IMG/VR virus record: IMGVR_UViG_3300023179_007167
Location: 1-41,137 of that record
DNA from: a virus
Strand: one strand, 5' to 3'
Length of the DNA: 41,137 bases
Position numbers and translations under genes: made by a program
Notes under the pieces: generated by a model
Seen by the model: only the letters and a program-made list of their open reading frames with translations
Database searches by the model: none
What the model was told of the DNA's origin: nothing
In this document: piece by piece, positions 7,987 through 16,693 of the stretch
How positions within the stretch are numbered: the stretch's first letter is position 1
Layout: each line of letters starts with the position of its first letter

Positions 7987-8678
7987 TACACGATAGTCCG
8001 CGCTTCGGGGCTTTCTACGCCGGCATCATTCACGTTAATACGCAAACCGTCGCGAAAGTGGCACAAGTGGAGGTTTTGCTGGCGAAACAACTCGCCCAGC
8101 AAAATATCGCCGCCCTTCTGCTGTAACGTATTAGGCGGCCAATCATATTTTTGAAGTACAGGGGTGTTGATTGCCCACCAGCTTCCGCTTACGTGCTGCA
8201 CATAATGCGAAACGTTGTCTTTTGTTTTCCACGGCTGCGCAGCCAACCAGCTTTCGTGCTCCGCCCCGAGTCGACTTAAATGCACAGAACCGATAAGATC
8301 GCAAGCTGAGAGTTGCCGTGTAACTCTTTCCAACCAAGAATCAATGTCTGTTTCGGGATCGATGTAGGAGTCGTGATCGAACCACACCGTAATCGGCGCG
8401 GTGATCGGCGCGCAGTTGAACATACGCCGCATCATCGGATACTTGAACAGATTGGATATCTGCTCGACGACCACTGCCGACCGAAAGTGGTCTGCAATCT
8501 GTTGCTGCAAGAAGTTACGCGTACCGTTGCCGACAGCATTGCAGCCGAAACGGAATTCAATATTCCGTTCGGCCAGCAACCGCATCGGCCTGTTTAAAAC
8601 GCGTTGCGCAAGCTGCAGATATTTATCGCCTGATCCGTAAAACAGTATACAGATACAAGCGGCGGCTCCGTCCGCCAT
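7986..8678 (-). CDS. Possible GT-A-type glycosyltransferase
   Basis: Probably a nucleotide-sugar-dependent glycosyltransferase. An opening beta-strand and loop (CICILFYGSGDKYL) resembles the start of family 2-like GT-A enzymes. A strand ending in WFDHDSYID at 99-107 gives a DxD metal-binding motif. GSWWAI at 165-170 and GGDILLGELFRQ at 189-200 match the acceptor and ED-type catalytic region of this fold, followed by a typical closing strand (HLCHFRDGLRIN). Length 230 aa is short, consistent with a single GT-A domain. The substrate is unknown: phage DNA bases, a virion protein or a host surface sugar are all possible. No base hydroxymethylase is seen in the window. The fold call is from motif order only. 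Confidence 0.5.
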   Translation of the reverse strand: MADGAAACICILFYGSGDKYLQLAQRVLNRPMRLLAERNIEFRFGCNAVGNGTRNFLQQQIADHFRSAVVVEQISNLFKYPMMRRMFNCAPITAPITVWFDHDSYIDPETDIDSWLERVTRQLSACDLIGSVHLSRLGAEHESWLAAQPWKTKDNVSHYVQHVSGSWWAINTPVLQKYDWPPNTLQQKGGDILLGELFRQQNLHLCHFRDGLRINVNDAGVESPEARTIV

Positions 8679-8702
8679 ACACGACTCCGTTCTATTATCA
8701 GA

Positions 8703-9251
8703 CTATATTTTCACCTGTTTACGGCTGCTTTTAGCTACGGCAACAGGTAACACAACGGGTTCGCTGCGCGCTCTCGACAGAATATTAAAGGCTGTCGCAA
8801 TTTCACGCTGCGACGGTTCTTTCTTCTGTGTCAGCGAAGAAATAATTCCGTCTACGCAACGCATAAACTCATCACGGGATTCTTTTGTGCTGAAGAAATA
8901 GCGGATAGAAAATTGTTTGATCGTTTTTCCAGCGTGCTCGTCTGCAACATCTCGTTTCTCCCAAGACCTTTTGGCGCTGTCCCGCGTGTAAACGTGCTGT
9001 ATGCGCCCGAGAACATCGTAAACCACAAGAGCTAACGATTCTTCGGGGTTCTGCGCTAGCGAAAACACATGTGGGCGCTGAACAGACGGAATAAACGGTA
9101 AAATCTGCGCTACCTTTTCGTCTAGGTTTACGCGAAAAAGTTGCACAGGAAAAGACCGTGCTTTGCCGTGGCGCTCCACGGCAAAGAATTCCGCCTCGAT
9201 AGCTTCGACGCCCGGTTCAATAACAATCGGAACGTTTTGAATTTGAAACAT
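8703..9251 (-). CDS. Hypothetical protein (182 aa)
   Basis: Unrecognised. The first 80 residues look beta-rich (FQIQNVPIVIEPGVEAIEAEFFAV), then comes a mixed region, and it ends in a basic tail (SSRKQVKI). It ends 25 bases before the glycosyltransferase-like gene and starts 10 bases after the DUF1016-like gene. No function can be assigned. Confidence 0.55.
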   Translation of the reverse strand: MFQIQNVPIVIEPGVEAIEAEFFAVERHGKARSFPVQLFRVNLDEKVAQILPFIPSVQRPHVFSLAQNPEESLALVVYDVLGRIQHVYTRDSAKRSWEKRDVADEHAGKTIKQFSIRYFFSTKESRDEFMRCVDGIISSLTQKKEPSQREIATAFNILSRARSEPVVLPVAVAKSSRKQVKI

Positions 9252-9260
9252 ATGTATACC

Positions 9261-10169
9261 TTAACGGGTGATGTCAGATTGCCGACGTCGCGGCGTATTT
9301 GTTGTCTCTTCTTCGTCCTCCGTGCTGTCGTCCTGCGAAAGCTGATCAATAACTTCTTCCTGAACTTTAGCGCATCTGGAAACGTGTTCCGCTACGATAT
9401 CGGACATGCGCGTGAAGTTATCGCGCATTTCGGCGAAGTACGCCAAAATTGTTGTGTCTAACTTCTCGGGCGGAGCGTTGGCGATATCGTCATAAATATC
9501 TGTATCGTCCTCGACCAGCCACAGTTTCTCAGACCGGGCAATAAACCGCCGCTGATGCTGAAGCAAATCAAGAACTTGCTGCTTTAAACCCTTGGGCGCC
9601 CGATGCGTCCGGCCACCGTTTTTCTGTTTGCCGCGCAACTCCTGAAGCTCTAGCGCAAGATTACGTGCGGTGTAGCCGTCTTCGGCGCATTTGTCCTCAA
9701 GAACCGTGCGCTGGTCGTCGTCCGGAACCTGAGCCAATAATTGAACGTGCGAAACGGTCATACGCCACCGCGGTCGTTCTGGGCACCGCAGATTTAACAA
9801 CCGTGTCACTTCACCTTCACTAGGATATTTCTCAAAAAATGACACAGCGCTACGCAACTGATCTGCCGTATAAACTGGCGCAAAAATACTAATCAACAAA
9901 GAAGCGCCGTCAATATTGTTATTAATCTGCTCTTGCGTCAAATAAATTTCGGGGTTGTTTCTCACGTCGGTAATGATACGCCCGACGCGCCAAAACGCAG
10001 TTAAACTGGCTACCTGAACGTCGCCGAAAATTTGATCGATTTCAGATATGACGCCCTGCAGGTCTTCCGTCAGCGTCTCTGTAATCTCGTAACGTTGGTT
10101 TGCGGCGGCCGGGTGGTCGCCGACAAAATCCGCCTGAATAACAGACATTGCTTTGGATTTCCGTCCCAT
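9261..10169 (-). CDS. Possible DUF1016-N (YhcG-like) domain protein
   Basis: 302-aa protein whose middle resembles the N-terminal DUF1016/YhcG domain: a helix LTAFWRVGRII at 56-66, then TVSHVQLLAQV at 138-148 and a following DGYTARNLALELQEL at 164-178. In YhcG-type proteins, corresponding helices precede a PD-(D/E)XK nuclease domain. No such nuclease motif is visible here. The C-terminus is a long charged helical region ending in an acidic run (DDSTEDEEE) and a basic tip. A good ribosome binding site (AGGAGA) precedes the ATG at 10169. A winged-helix or ParB-like DNA-binding role is an alternative. The family call is tentative. Confidence 0.4.
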   Translation of the reverse strand: MGRKSKAMSVIQADFVGDHPAAANQRYEITETLTEDLQGVISEIDQIFGDVQVASLTAFWRVGRIITDVRNNPEIYLTQEQINNNIDGASLLISIFAPVYTADQLRSAVSFFEKYPSEGEVTRLLNLRCPERPRWRMTVSHVQLLAQVPDDDQRTVLEDKCAEDGYTARNLALELQELRGKQKNGGRTHRAPKGLKQQVLDLLQHQRRFIARSEKLWLVEDDTDIYDDIANAPPEKLDTTILAYFAEMRDNFTRMSDIVAEHVSRCAKVQEEVIDQLSQDDSTEDEEETTNTPRRRQSDITR

Positions 10170-10178
10170 AACTTTCTC

Positions 10179-11336
10179 CTATTTATTGGCCAACAGCAAA
10201 TCCATTGCTACGTTTTGCAACAGATCGCGTGTTGTGCGGTATTGGTTACGCGAGTAGCGCAACATAGAACAAAACAAATCGTACAAGTTTTTTGCCGCCA
10301 TAGCTTCTTTCGTGTATACGTCAGTCGGGTCGCGCTGGTCGAGGTCGGCCCCGACGGCGGCGGCGTTTCTACATATCTGTCTGGCTTCCTCTTTCGAGAC
10401 GCGGAAGCGAGACAGATATCCAATCCAGTTATTTATTGCAGCATCCAGCGCCGACTTGGAAGGCGAAAAGCCTAAAGACTTGCGCGTCATGTGCTGCACG
10501 CAACTGGCTATTAGGTTCATGTCTAAATTTTGATCCGCGACGCGGCTGATAAGCAGCGCAGCCCGGCCAGTGAGGTCGGCGCCCGTGTGCCGCAGATTAG
10601 ACTTTTTTTTGCCGGAGTCAACCGCGGCGCCGAATTTTGTCAGCAGGCAAACAGCCGCCCGCATAGCAACGCCGGTATCCTCTCGATTAGCAAAATACCA
10701 GCCGCCGGCAAACGTGTGACGAGGATCAACATAGATATCATTGCGCTTGTTTTTCGTGTCAGCGTAGAACAAGCGCAACTCACGGCCAATGATTTCGGCG
10801 CGGTAGAACTCCGCTCCAAACTGTTTCACGGCTATCTCATCCGCCACCATGTTTAAAAAAGCCGTGTTGTCGAGCAGCTTGTGATCGAGCCCAAGAAAGC
10901 CTTCTATGGTTTTGTCTTTGTGATTTACAAGCAGCGTACGCTCCCGCAACGAGTCAAAACGCGCGCGCATCGTCATGTTGTAAATGCTGATAGCTGCGGC
11001 AAGGTCGCGATTGGCCGCTGAAGAAAGAACGCGATAGCGCGTTTCGCCGGCCAACTCGTTAAATACGCTATTCAGCCCAATTACCAAAGCGCTTGCTACG
11101 GCGTTAAACCCGATAGCGTTAAACCGATATCCGGTTTCTGCGACGCTGCCGTCAGCGGCTAAAAACAATTGTTGCTCGTCAACAATTGGTACTGTTTCTG
11201 TGTTCTCGCTGCGCTGGGTTAAAAACTCTTTGCAAGCAGATAATTGCGCGGCATTAAAAGTGGCAGTATGGACTGGCGCAAAGACGCTTCGCATCCGTTG
11301 CGCAGGAGCCAGATGAAAGACGTCCTTGCCGCTCAC
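10179..11336 (-). CDS. Hypothetical protein, faint DUF932 resemblance (385 aa)
   Basis: Long soluble protein. Residues about 210-260, with AGGWYFANREDTGVAMRAA followed by SNLRHTGADLTG, recall the DUF932 phage/plasmid family, in which a G...SNSE.G strand is followed by an RHTG segment. The match is partial. The C-terminal quarter is helical. Genes of the DUF932 group often lie in phage and plasmid accessory regions and have no known biochemical role. It is flanked by genes at spacings of 6 and 9 bases in the same operon. Confidence 0.5.
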   Translation of the reverse strand: MSGKDVFHLAPAQRMRSVFAPVHTATFNAAQLSACKEFLTQRSENTETVPIVDEQQLFLAADGSVAETGYRFNAIGFNAVASALVIGLNSVFNELAGETRYRVLSSAANRDLAAAISIYNMTMRARFDSLRERTLLVNHKDKTIEGFLGLDHKLLDNTAFLNMVADEIAVKQFGAEFYRAEIIGRELRLFYADTKNKRNDIYVDPRHTFAGGWYFANREDTGVAMRAAVCLLTKFGAAVDSGKKKSNLRHTGADLTGRAALLISRVADQNLDMNLIASCVQHMTRKSLGFSPSKSALDAAINNWIGYLSRFRVSKEEARQICRNAAAVGADLDQRDPTDVYTKEAMAAKNLYDLFCSMLRYSRNQYRTTRDLLQNVAMDLLLANK

Positions 11337-11342
11337 GTGACG

Positions 11343-11915
11343 TTACTCTTCGTACCAATCGTTCCCTATCGCCCTAAAAACAGATTCTGTAGGCTCGACA
11401 ATGAGTTTCGACCGTTGGTGCGTAAACGCCCACTGCACGTGCACCTCAGACTCGTAGCGATCGAGGCGTTCAAGATTATGCGCACAGAACATCTTTTTGA
11501 CAAGAGGGAACACAAACACAAACGGGCAGCCGGCGTCTACGCTCATACTGGCAAGCGCGTCAGACACGGCACGAACCAGCAAATTTTTCTCCGGGCGTAA
11601 AACATCGCGCAACGTTAACTGATACAGACTCACTCGCTGCCGACCGTTTGCGTCCACACGAGTGCCGCAATATCCGATGCGCTTGCCACATAAACGCGCC
11701 GGAAAATTGCTGAAAAACTGATTGAACCAGTCAAAGCTGAAAAAAGGTTGTCCTGTGTTGTCTCGGCATAAATTGACAAGTTTACCCCAACTGCGCGGTT
11801 TAATACCGCACTCGCCGATAACGCGTTTTACTACACGGTTTTCGTAAGCTAGCTGACGTGAAAAATCGTCTTGGCGAAACACAGAACCGAAAAAGTCATC
11901 TCTATTGTCGCTCAT
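11343..11915 (-). CDS. Hypothetical protein (190 aa)
   Basis: Unrecognised. Rich in Phe, Arg and Cys without a regular zinc pattern; soluble. Its ATG at 11915 lies inside the end of the upstream gene (overlap of 14 bases), which points to coupled translation. It ends six bases before the next start. Confidence 0.55.
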   Translation of the reverse strand: MSDNRDDFFGSVFRQDDFSRQLAYENRVVKRVIGECGIKPRSWGKLVNLCRDNTGQPFFSFDWFNQFFSNFPARLCGKRIGYCGTRVDANGRQRVSLYQLTLRDVLRPEKNLLVRAVSDALASMSVDAGCPFVFVFPLVKKMFCAHNLERLDRYESEVHVQWAFTHQRSKLIVEPTESVFRAIGNDWYEE

Positions 11916-12216
11916 ACCCCAAAGCTTTCTGCGCTAATTTTTGGCAGGCTTCGCGGCAGTAGTTGTACGTGCCGTCTGGTCTCGCGCCCACTGCGATAAG
12001 CTGCAACACAGGCTCGTATTCTGCCGCCCGCATAGCCAAATCAAGTAAATCCTTTTTAAGCTTTTCGTTTTCAAGCGCGTACGCAGTAATCGCGTCAACG
12101 CCGGCGTCGCTCAACCTATCTAACTCGTCTGCCGCCGCAATGAGCAGGGCTGACCTGTCAATAGCACGCGCTTGCGTGGCTGACTGCCTCAACTCTACGG
12201 CCAAAGGATGTGTCAT
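11902..12216 (-). CDS. Small helical hypothetical protein (104 aa)
   Basis: Ala/Leu-rich and almost fully helical, with heptad-like stretches (about 45-70) that could dimerise. From memory, the LLIAAADELDRL segment is of a type common in short phage proteins of unknown function. It overlaps the upstream gene by the 4-base ATGA arrangement and the downstream gene by 14 bases. Confidence 0.55.
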   Translation of the reverse strand: MTHPLAVELRQSATQARAIDRSALLIAAADELDRLSDAGVDAITAYALENEKLKKDLLDLAMRAAEYEPVLQLIAVGARPDGTYNYCREACQKLAQKALGYERQ

Positions 12217-12542
12217 ATGATTTCTAGAAAACGCGGCCGATATGCTTCCATGGCAGCCGCAGTTTGTGGTTCGTACGGTTTTACGATATCAATCGCTTTT
12301 TGATACCGAGACCAAAGAATATTGGCTTCGGCACGCAGCGCTTTAAAATCTCGATCTTTTTCTGCCATCGTGTCGTGAAGTTGCATGTTGGCCGCGTCAA
12401 TCTCAAAAAGCTGCTTTTCAGCGTTCCCCAAAATTTCTGCGGCGTGACGTAAATACGGCCCGTACGCAGGCGGAAAACCTTTCATTTCAAGTTCAGTCGC
12501 CAGCATTAATAGCCACTTATCAGTTGCTACAATTTCCGACAT
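12213..12542 (-). CDS. Small helical hypothetical protein (109 aa)
   Basis: Helical, charged protein with a possible coiled coil at about 40-85. The start at 12542 overlaps the stop of the RecA-like gene by one base and its own stop overlaps the next start (ATGA), so three consecutive genes are translationally linked. Function unknown; its position makes a recombination accessory role conceivable. Confidence 0.55.
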   Translation of the reverse strand: MSEIVATDKWLLMLATELEMKGFPPAYGPYLRHAAEILGNAEKQLFEIDAANMQLHDTMAEKDRDFKALRAEANILWSRYQKAIDIVKPYEPQTAAAMEAYRPRFLEII

Positions 12543-13918
12543 TAGTCCACCTGCCCAAGCGGGTCAAAATCTTCGGGGATAATGCTCGCACCAGAAATGC
12601 TGGACGCCGCCATAAGTTCCGGCACGTCCGTCATCTGGTTCTTCTTCAACTCTTCCATAACCTGCTTGCGATACTGCCGAGCCGGGTCACAGATGGCGTA
12701 CTCGTTGACGCCGAGCAGCCCGTGAAGGACGCCGAGCACTTTTTTGTTATCTTCAAGGATGACCGACGCTTCCACTTCGGAGACGGCGTCCTGTTTCGAG
12801 ATACCGAGAGCCGAAGAGTATACGAGCGGGACATCGGCGTTTTTCGTGCCGTGCTTGTATTCGAGATCGCAAACTTGTCTGACAAGTTCGGGGAGCTTAG
12901 GGTCAACGCCGGGCTGTGGCTTTTTGTCGGCAGCCTGCAAATCCATAAGCAAGCGGATCGTAGCCGTGTGCCAATCCCAGTAATGATATTGCTGGTTTCT
13001 GTAGGAGTCATTTCCTTCTGCGTCCTTTATAGAAACGATGTCGTTGTACCACATGAGGTTTACAACGATTCGCCGGCCGGGAGCGCCAAGATTGTTCTTG
13101 GTCGCGATAAACCGGACGGCTTGGCCCTCAGCGCGGCCAGACACGATGTTCTTCGACGACGCTTTTTGCATGTCGATAATAAGCGTCGGGTAGTAGTCGA
13201 GACTGGCGCCGCCCGGGGCGTACTTTTTCGGCGGGCCAAAGCCCATCGAATTAATCTCTTCCTTCAAGTGATTCGTGGCAACCAGCGCGATTGGATAGTG
13301 CCGCAGCGTCGGCACGAGCGCTGTGCGCATAAAGTCAGACAGGTTGCGCGCCAAGTACGGGTGACCGGCGGCAGCGTGTCCTTCTTCTGCCACCTTCTCC
13401 ACGCGACGATCGACTTCGACGGCCGAGATAGAGTCGACGCCGATGCAAATCGGGATCACGCGGTCCGGAGCGTTAGCGGCATCGATCTGCGCGTGGATAG
13501 CCTTGCAGAAACCCATGTACTTGCTCTGCCACTCTTCGACGCTGGCGGCCGTCGTAACCTTGGTGCGGGCAATGTGCTGCGGGTTATGTCCGAGCATGCC
13601 CTTAAGCATCGTTTCGGAGCCTTTGTTCTCCGTATCTATCAAAATCGCGCCGCCGCCGTAGACGTGAAACCAGCGCATAATCTCCAGCAACATCGCGGAC
13701 TTGCCGGCGCTAAACTCTCCGCGAAGTTGCGTAAAACGCGACAGCGGGAAAATGTTCGCCTGCAGGAGATACCGCGCCGACAACGTCGGCAACGGCAAAC
13801 CGATTAGCGGGTCGCTATCCTCGGCCGACGCTTTCAACACCTCCGTGATAACGGGGTGCTCGCCGTCGGGGCTAAACGCGCTGAAACCTTCATCCGTGTT
13901 TTTCTTTTTGCGCCCCAT
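12542..13918 (-). CDS. RecA/UvsX-like recombinase
   Basis: Predicted ATP-dependent strand-exchange protein that coats ssDNA and drives homologous pairing for repair and recombination-dependent replication. Seen: Walker A GEFSAGKS at 67-74, a following AILIDTEN strand at 91-98 with the conserved acidic residue, Walker B PICIGVDSIS with Asp162, ALVATNHLKEEI at 211-222 at the position of the RecA L2/Gln region, PGGASLDYY at 235-243 (compare GG.AL.Y in RecA) and FIATKNNLGAP at 270-280 (RecA VKNK.APP). The 458 residues exceed RecA or UvsX because of a C-terminal extension of about 120 residues. I chose ATG 13918 (MGRKKKNTDE) since the longer frame runs into the DUF262 gene. It lies five bases downstream of that gene. 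Confidence 0.85.
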   Translation of the reverse strand: MGRKKKNTDEGFSAFSPDGEHPVITEVLKASAEDSDPLIGLPLPTLSARYLLQANIFPLSRFTQLRGEFSAGKSAMLLEIMRWFHVYGGGAILIDTENKGSETMLKGMLGHNPQHIARTKVTTAASVEEWQSKYMGFCKAIHAQIDAANAPDRVIPICIGVDSISAVEVDRRVEKVAEEGHAAAGHPYLARNLSDFMRTALVPTLRHYPIALVATNHLKEEINSMGFGPPKKYAPGGASLDYYPTLIIDMQKASSKNIVSGRAEGQAVRFIATKNNLGAPGRRIVVNLMWYNDIVSIKDAEGNDSYRNQQYHYWDWHTATIRLLMDLQAADKKPQPGVDPKLPELVRQVCDLEYKHGTKNADVPLVYSSALGISKQDAVSEVEASVILEDNKKVLGVLHGLLGVNEYAICDPARQYRKQVMEELKKNQMTDVPELMAASSISGASIIPEDFDPLGQVD

Positions 13919-13922
13919 ATTG

Positions 13923-15251
13923 TTATGCACTCTTTTCTTCGTTAAAAGGAAACTCTGTTTGTGTTGGCGCAACCTGCGCAGTCGCACCAAAAAGAGCAAC
14001 TACTTCGGCTTCGGTCATGGCATTTGCGCCGCGAGACAAATTGGTCAACGCGTCTTCAATTACAGTTTTTGTCCCGCCCTCTACGGCCGGCGTAGTGTGA
14101 CTCATGTGGCAACCTTTTTTTCCCCGCGCACCCTCAACTTTTGGTTTCTTCTTGCGGCGAGGAATATGCACGCCAAACGGCGCAATGGGTTCGCGTATCC
14201 AGTACAAATTATGCTGCGACATGCGGCATTCTTCTTTGTCGTTGGAGCCGACTGCGGCTGGAATATCAAACCGCGAATCCCACTTAGAGTAACCGTCAGC
14301 GTGATCTAGATACCACGTTACGCACGCCTCCAACGCCGAAGCGGGCACGTCGTCGCGCAAATGAATAAAAACAGCAGCATTAAATATTGCGCGAACAGAT
14401 TGAATTTCCCATATTTTATGCGTGTTATTGAACGAGGCGTTGCGCGCAATTACCAACCGCTCAACCAATGCCGCCGCATTTTCTAAATAGGTATAAAACC
14501 TATGAACTTCTCGTTCTACATCTGCGTTTGTCCAATTGTTTGCTTTTATTAGCTGCGCAACTAAAACTTCTGGTTGTTTCTTTTTCGTAATTGTGTCGTG
14601 TGTGAGAATTTCTGTAACGGTTGGTTTTTTTGCAGCCCACATATAAAACAACGCAAGTGCGCCGCGATTTAACTGCCCATTGCGTTTTCGACCGTCTGTC
14701 CCAAGTTCGGTCGACATGTCTGCTGTTTTCAGTACGTCGACGCCGGCTAACCGGGCGGTCACGTGCACAACAGCAGTGCAAACACGATCATATAACCGTT
14801 TGCCAACGTCTGTCGCCGTAAGTTCCCCGCGCCACAAATCGTACGGAAGAAGTCCAGTACCTTTGTTTAAATTCTGAAAAGACAACATAGCCTCGTCATG
14901 CGTGGCGTGCTGTCGGTGCATGATATGCACGTTGATTTGCTTTAAAATTTCTACTTCACGCTGTGTTAAACCAAAAGTTTTTGGGTTTTCTATCGCGCGC
15001 TTTAACGTAGTGAGCCGCTGCCGGCCGTCTTTCAAAAACAAAGTCATGCTGCCAGCAACGCAATACGTGTGAATCGGCGCTTCAAGCTGCAATATAGACA
15101 ACGTATATTGAATGAATTCGCGTTGCTTTTTTTCTGACCACACGAATTCTCGTTGAAAAAACGGATGTATTAGCTGATGTTCTTCTATTTCGCGCAAAAG
15201 GTTCCTAACGTAAAGATCGCGCGCTGCGGAATGCGGTAATGAAACGTCCAT
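13923..15251 (-). CDS. DUF262 (GmrSD N-terminal-like, ParB-fold) protein
   Basis: 442-aa protein with the DUF262 signature: IHPFFQREFVW at 28-38 (consensus fQR.yvW) followed by helices and LFLKDGRQRLTTL at 71-83 (consensus DGqQRl.tl). In GmrSD-type modification-dependent restriction enzymes this ParB-like domain binds and hydrolyses NTP and couples to an HNH nuclease. No HNH motif is visible here, so it may be a regulator, an NTPase or a nickase on its own. The middle is helical and the C-terminus has a basic PRRKKKPKVEG segment. ATG 15251 is chosen because AAAGGAGA precedes it. It follows a terminator and precedes the RecA-like gene by four bases. Confidence 0.75.
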   Translation of the reverse strand: MDVSLPHSAARDLYVRNLLREIEEHQLIHPFFQREFVWSEKKQREFIQYTLSILQLEAPIHTYCVAGSMTLFLKDGRQRLTTLKRAIENPKTFGLTQREVEILKQINVHIMHRQHATHDEAMLSFQNLNKGTGLLPYDLWRGELTATDVGKRLYDRVCTAVVHVTARLAGVDVLKTADMSTELGTDGRKRNGQLNRGALALFYMWAAKKPTVTEILTHDTITKKKQPEVLVAQLIKANNWTNADVEREVHRFYTYLENAAALVERLVIARNASFNNTHKIWEIQSVRAIFNAAVFIHLRDDVPASALEACVTWYLDHADGYSKWDSRFDIPAAVGSNDKEECRMSQHNLYWIREPIAPFGVHIPRRKKKPKVEGARGKKGCHMSHTTPAVEGGTKTVIEDALTNLSRGANAMTEAEVVALFGATAQVAPTQTEFPFNEEKSA

Positions 15252-15270
15252 GCCGTCTCCTTTCAGGTAT

Positions 15271-15326
15271 AAAAATGTCAACCCCGGCACGCACGCGGCG
15301 AACGAACAACGCGGTGCCGGGGTTGA
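15271..15326 (-). terminator. Probable intrinsic terminator between the 452-aa gene and the DUF262 gene
   Basis: A perfect 13-bp inverted repeat (TCAACCCCGGCAC at 15278-15290 and its complement at 15314-15326) with a 23-base loop, followed on the minus strand by CATTTTTAT. It lies just past the stop at 15335. The long loop makes it weaker than the terminator at 2108. It could instead be an operator or an mRNA-stabilising hairpin controlling the DUF262 and RecA-like genes. Confidence 0.6.
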
Positions 15327-15334
15327 GTTAAAAT

Positions 15335-16693
15335 TTACTTGCCGGCGAGACGAGACTTAGCGCGAGCTAAAATATCAGCCGCGTTAAGCTTGCCGGTAGA
15401 TGCAGCCGCTGGCTTAGCCGCCGGCGGTGCAGATGAAAACATGTCAGCAACGCCCGCGGCCTCTTCTTCGGAGATTTCGGCTTCGGGGATATTGCTGGCC
15501 ACATGCGCAGCGGGCTTCACAGGCGCTGCCACAGACTTCTGCGGCGCAACGCGAGCAGGCTTTACAAACGCCTGCATAGTTTCCGCGTCTTCTTCGTCGT
15601 GCATTTCCTCGACAGCCGCAGCCGTCGGTGACGACGATCGGCGGCCAAGAGCCCGAAGATATTCCGGGTGCTCCTGCCACGCGAACTCAAGCGCTTCGCG
15701 CGGGAACGCCGGCGCAAGCAGTTCGGCCTGTTCCTCGTAAGACATGATGTTTAAATGCGTGTCCCACGTACCGGCTTCCTGCGCCACACGCTCCGCATAC
15801 GGCTCAAGCGAAACGCTCTGTCCGTTGTAGGTGTCGTGGATCACAGCGAAGTGCGTAAACGCGCTGCGGCGATCCGGCGGCGGGTAGCCGACAATGTACT
15901 GCGCCTTCGCGTTGCCGCGAGCGTACTTCGGGCAGAAGAACGTCTCGGGACCGTCGGCGCCCACGCCCATCACTTTTTGCTGGCCGCTTGAAAACGACTC
16001 AGGCATGATGGTAAGCAGCTTGGCGTCACCCATGTCGAGCATATCGCCGCTCAAATATTCGTTGGTGTCGGGATCGCGCACCTTGAGCGCCGAAAGCAGC
16101 GATTGAAGCGCGCTGAACTTGAGCCCAATAACTCGTGCGTTCTTCTTCGGGTCGTCAGAAAACGCGCTCAGAGAAATCTGCCCGCGGTCATCAAGACCGA
16201 CGATGCTGGCAGAAATAAACAACATCTTTTCGGGCTTCGTGAGCGAGCCGACAGAAGACTGTAAAACCTTGGGCTTCTGCAGCAGTTCGCTGAACAGCCG
16301 GCCGATGCCCGGGGTTTCCTTGTTCTTCCACGCGACGTTGTACAGGAGGTTGTACGGATTCTCGCGGATGTCGAGGCTGGGGTTGCCGTCGTGCGCAATA
16401 AAGCACACGCCCGGGTTGCCGACCCAGTGCGCAACAGTCATTAAACGGCACCAGTCGCCCATGGCGATGCCGTCAGCGCCGTCACGAAAACTGGCAAAGG
16501 TTGCGCCGTTATCTTCGTAAATCGGCAACAGGCGCAAACAAAGGCCGTTGGCCATCAACTCGTTACCCGCGGCAATCAAAACGTTTTTGCCGTAGGTGTA
16601 GCGGGTATTCTTTTTGGGCCCGCTATCAAGATTGTGCTGCTTGCGAAACTCGGGGTCAATTGCAGCAAGATTCTGGGCGTCGTAACGTGGCAT
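15335..16693 (-). CDS. Replication-module protein, possibly ssDNA-binding (452 aa)
   Basis: Not firmly recognised. It stands alone between the polymerase and the recombinase, with its own leader and a following terminator, which is the usual setting and dosage pattern of a phage single-stranded DNA-binding protein. The first 300 residues look like a beta-rich domain with many aromatics (NTRYTYGKN, GDWCRLMTVAHWVG, FFCPKYARG). Residues 350-450 are a low-complexity Ala/Pro/Glu linker with acidic patches, ending in a short conserved-looking helix (LNAADILARAKSRLAGK). Classic SSB tails end in acidic residues, and this one ends basic. ATG 16693 has AAGG seven bases upstream. Alternatives include a replication clamp or scaffold protein. 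Confidence 0.5.
   Translation of the reverse strand: MPRYDAQNLAAIDPEFRKQHNLDSGPKKNTRYTYGKNVLIAAGNELMANGLCLRLLPIYEDNGATFASFRDGADGIAMGDWCRLMTVAHWVGNPGVCFIAHDGNPSLDIRENPYNLLYNVAWKNKETPGIGRLFSELLQKPKVLQSSVGSLTKPEKMLFISASIVGLDDRGQISLSAFSDDPKKNARVIGLKFSALQSLLSALKVRDPDTNEYLSGDMLDMGDAKLLTIMPESFSSGQQKVMGVGADGPETFFCPKYARGNAKAQYIVGYPPPDRRSAFTHFAVIHDTYNGQSVSLEPYAERVAQEAGTWDTHLNIMSYEEQAELLAPAFPREALEFAWQEHPEYLRALGRRSSSPTAAAVEEMHDEEDAETMQAFVKPARVAPQKSVAAPVKPAAHVASNIPEAEISEEEAAGVADMFSSAPPAAKPAAASTGKLNAADILARAKSRLAGK

Noticed and set aside
12524-13807. A 427-residue plus-strand open frame opposite the RecA-like gene
   Set aside because: The opposite strand encodes clear RecA motifs; the plus frame is Arg/His/Val-rich and has no known motif, as expected of an antisense shadow of a GC-rich third position.
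15278-15290. TTGACA on the minus strand as a promoter -35 for the DUF262 gene
   Set aside because: No -10 lies at the right distance and the hexamer is part of the inverted-repeat arm, so it is better explained by the hairpin.
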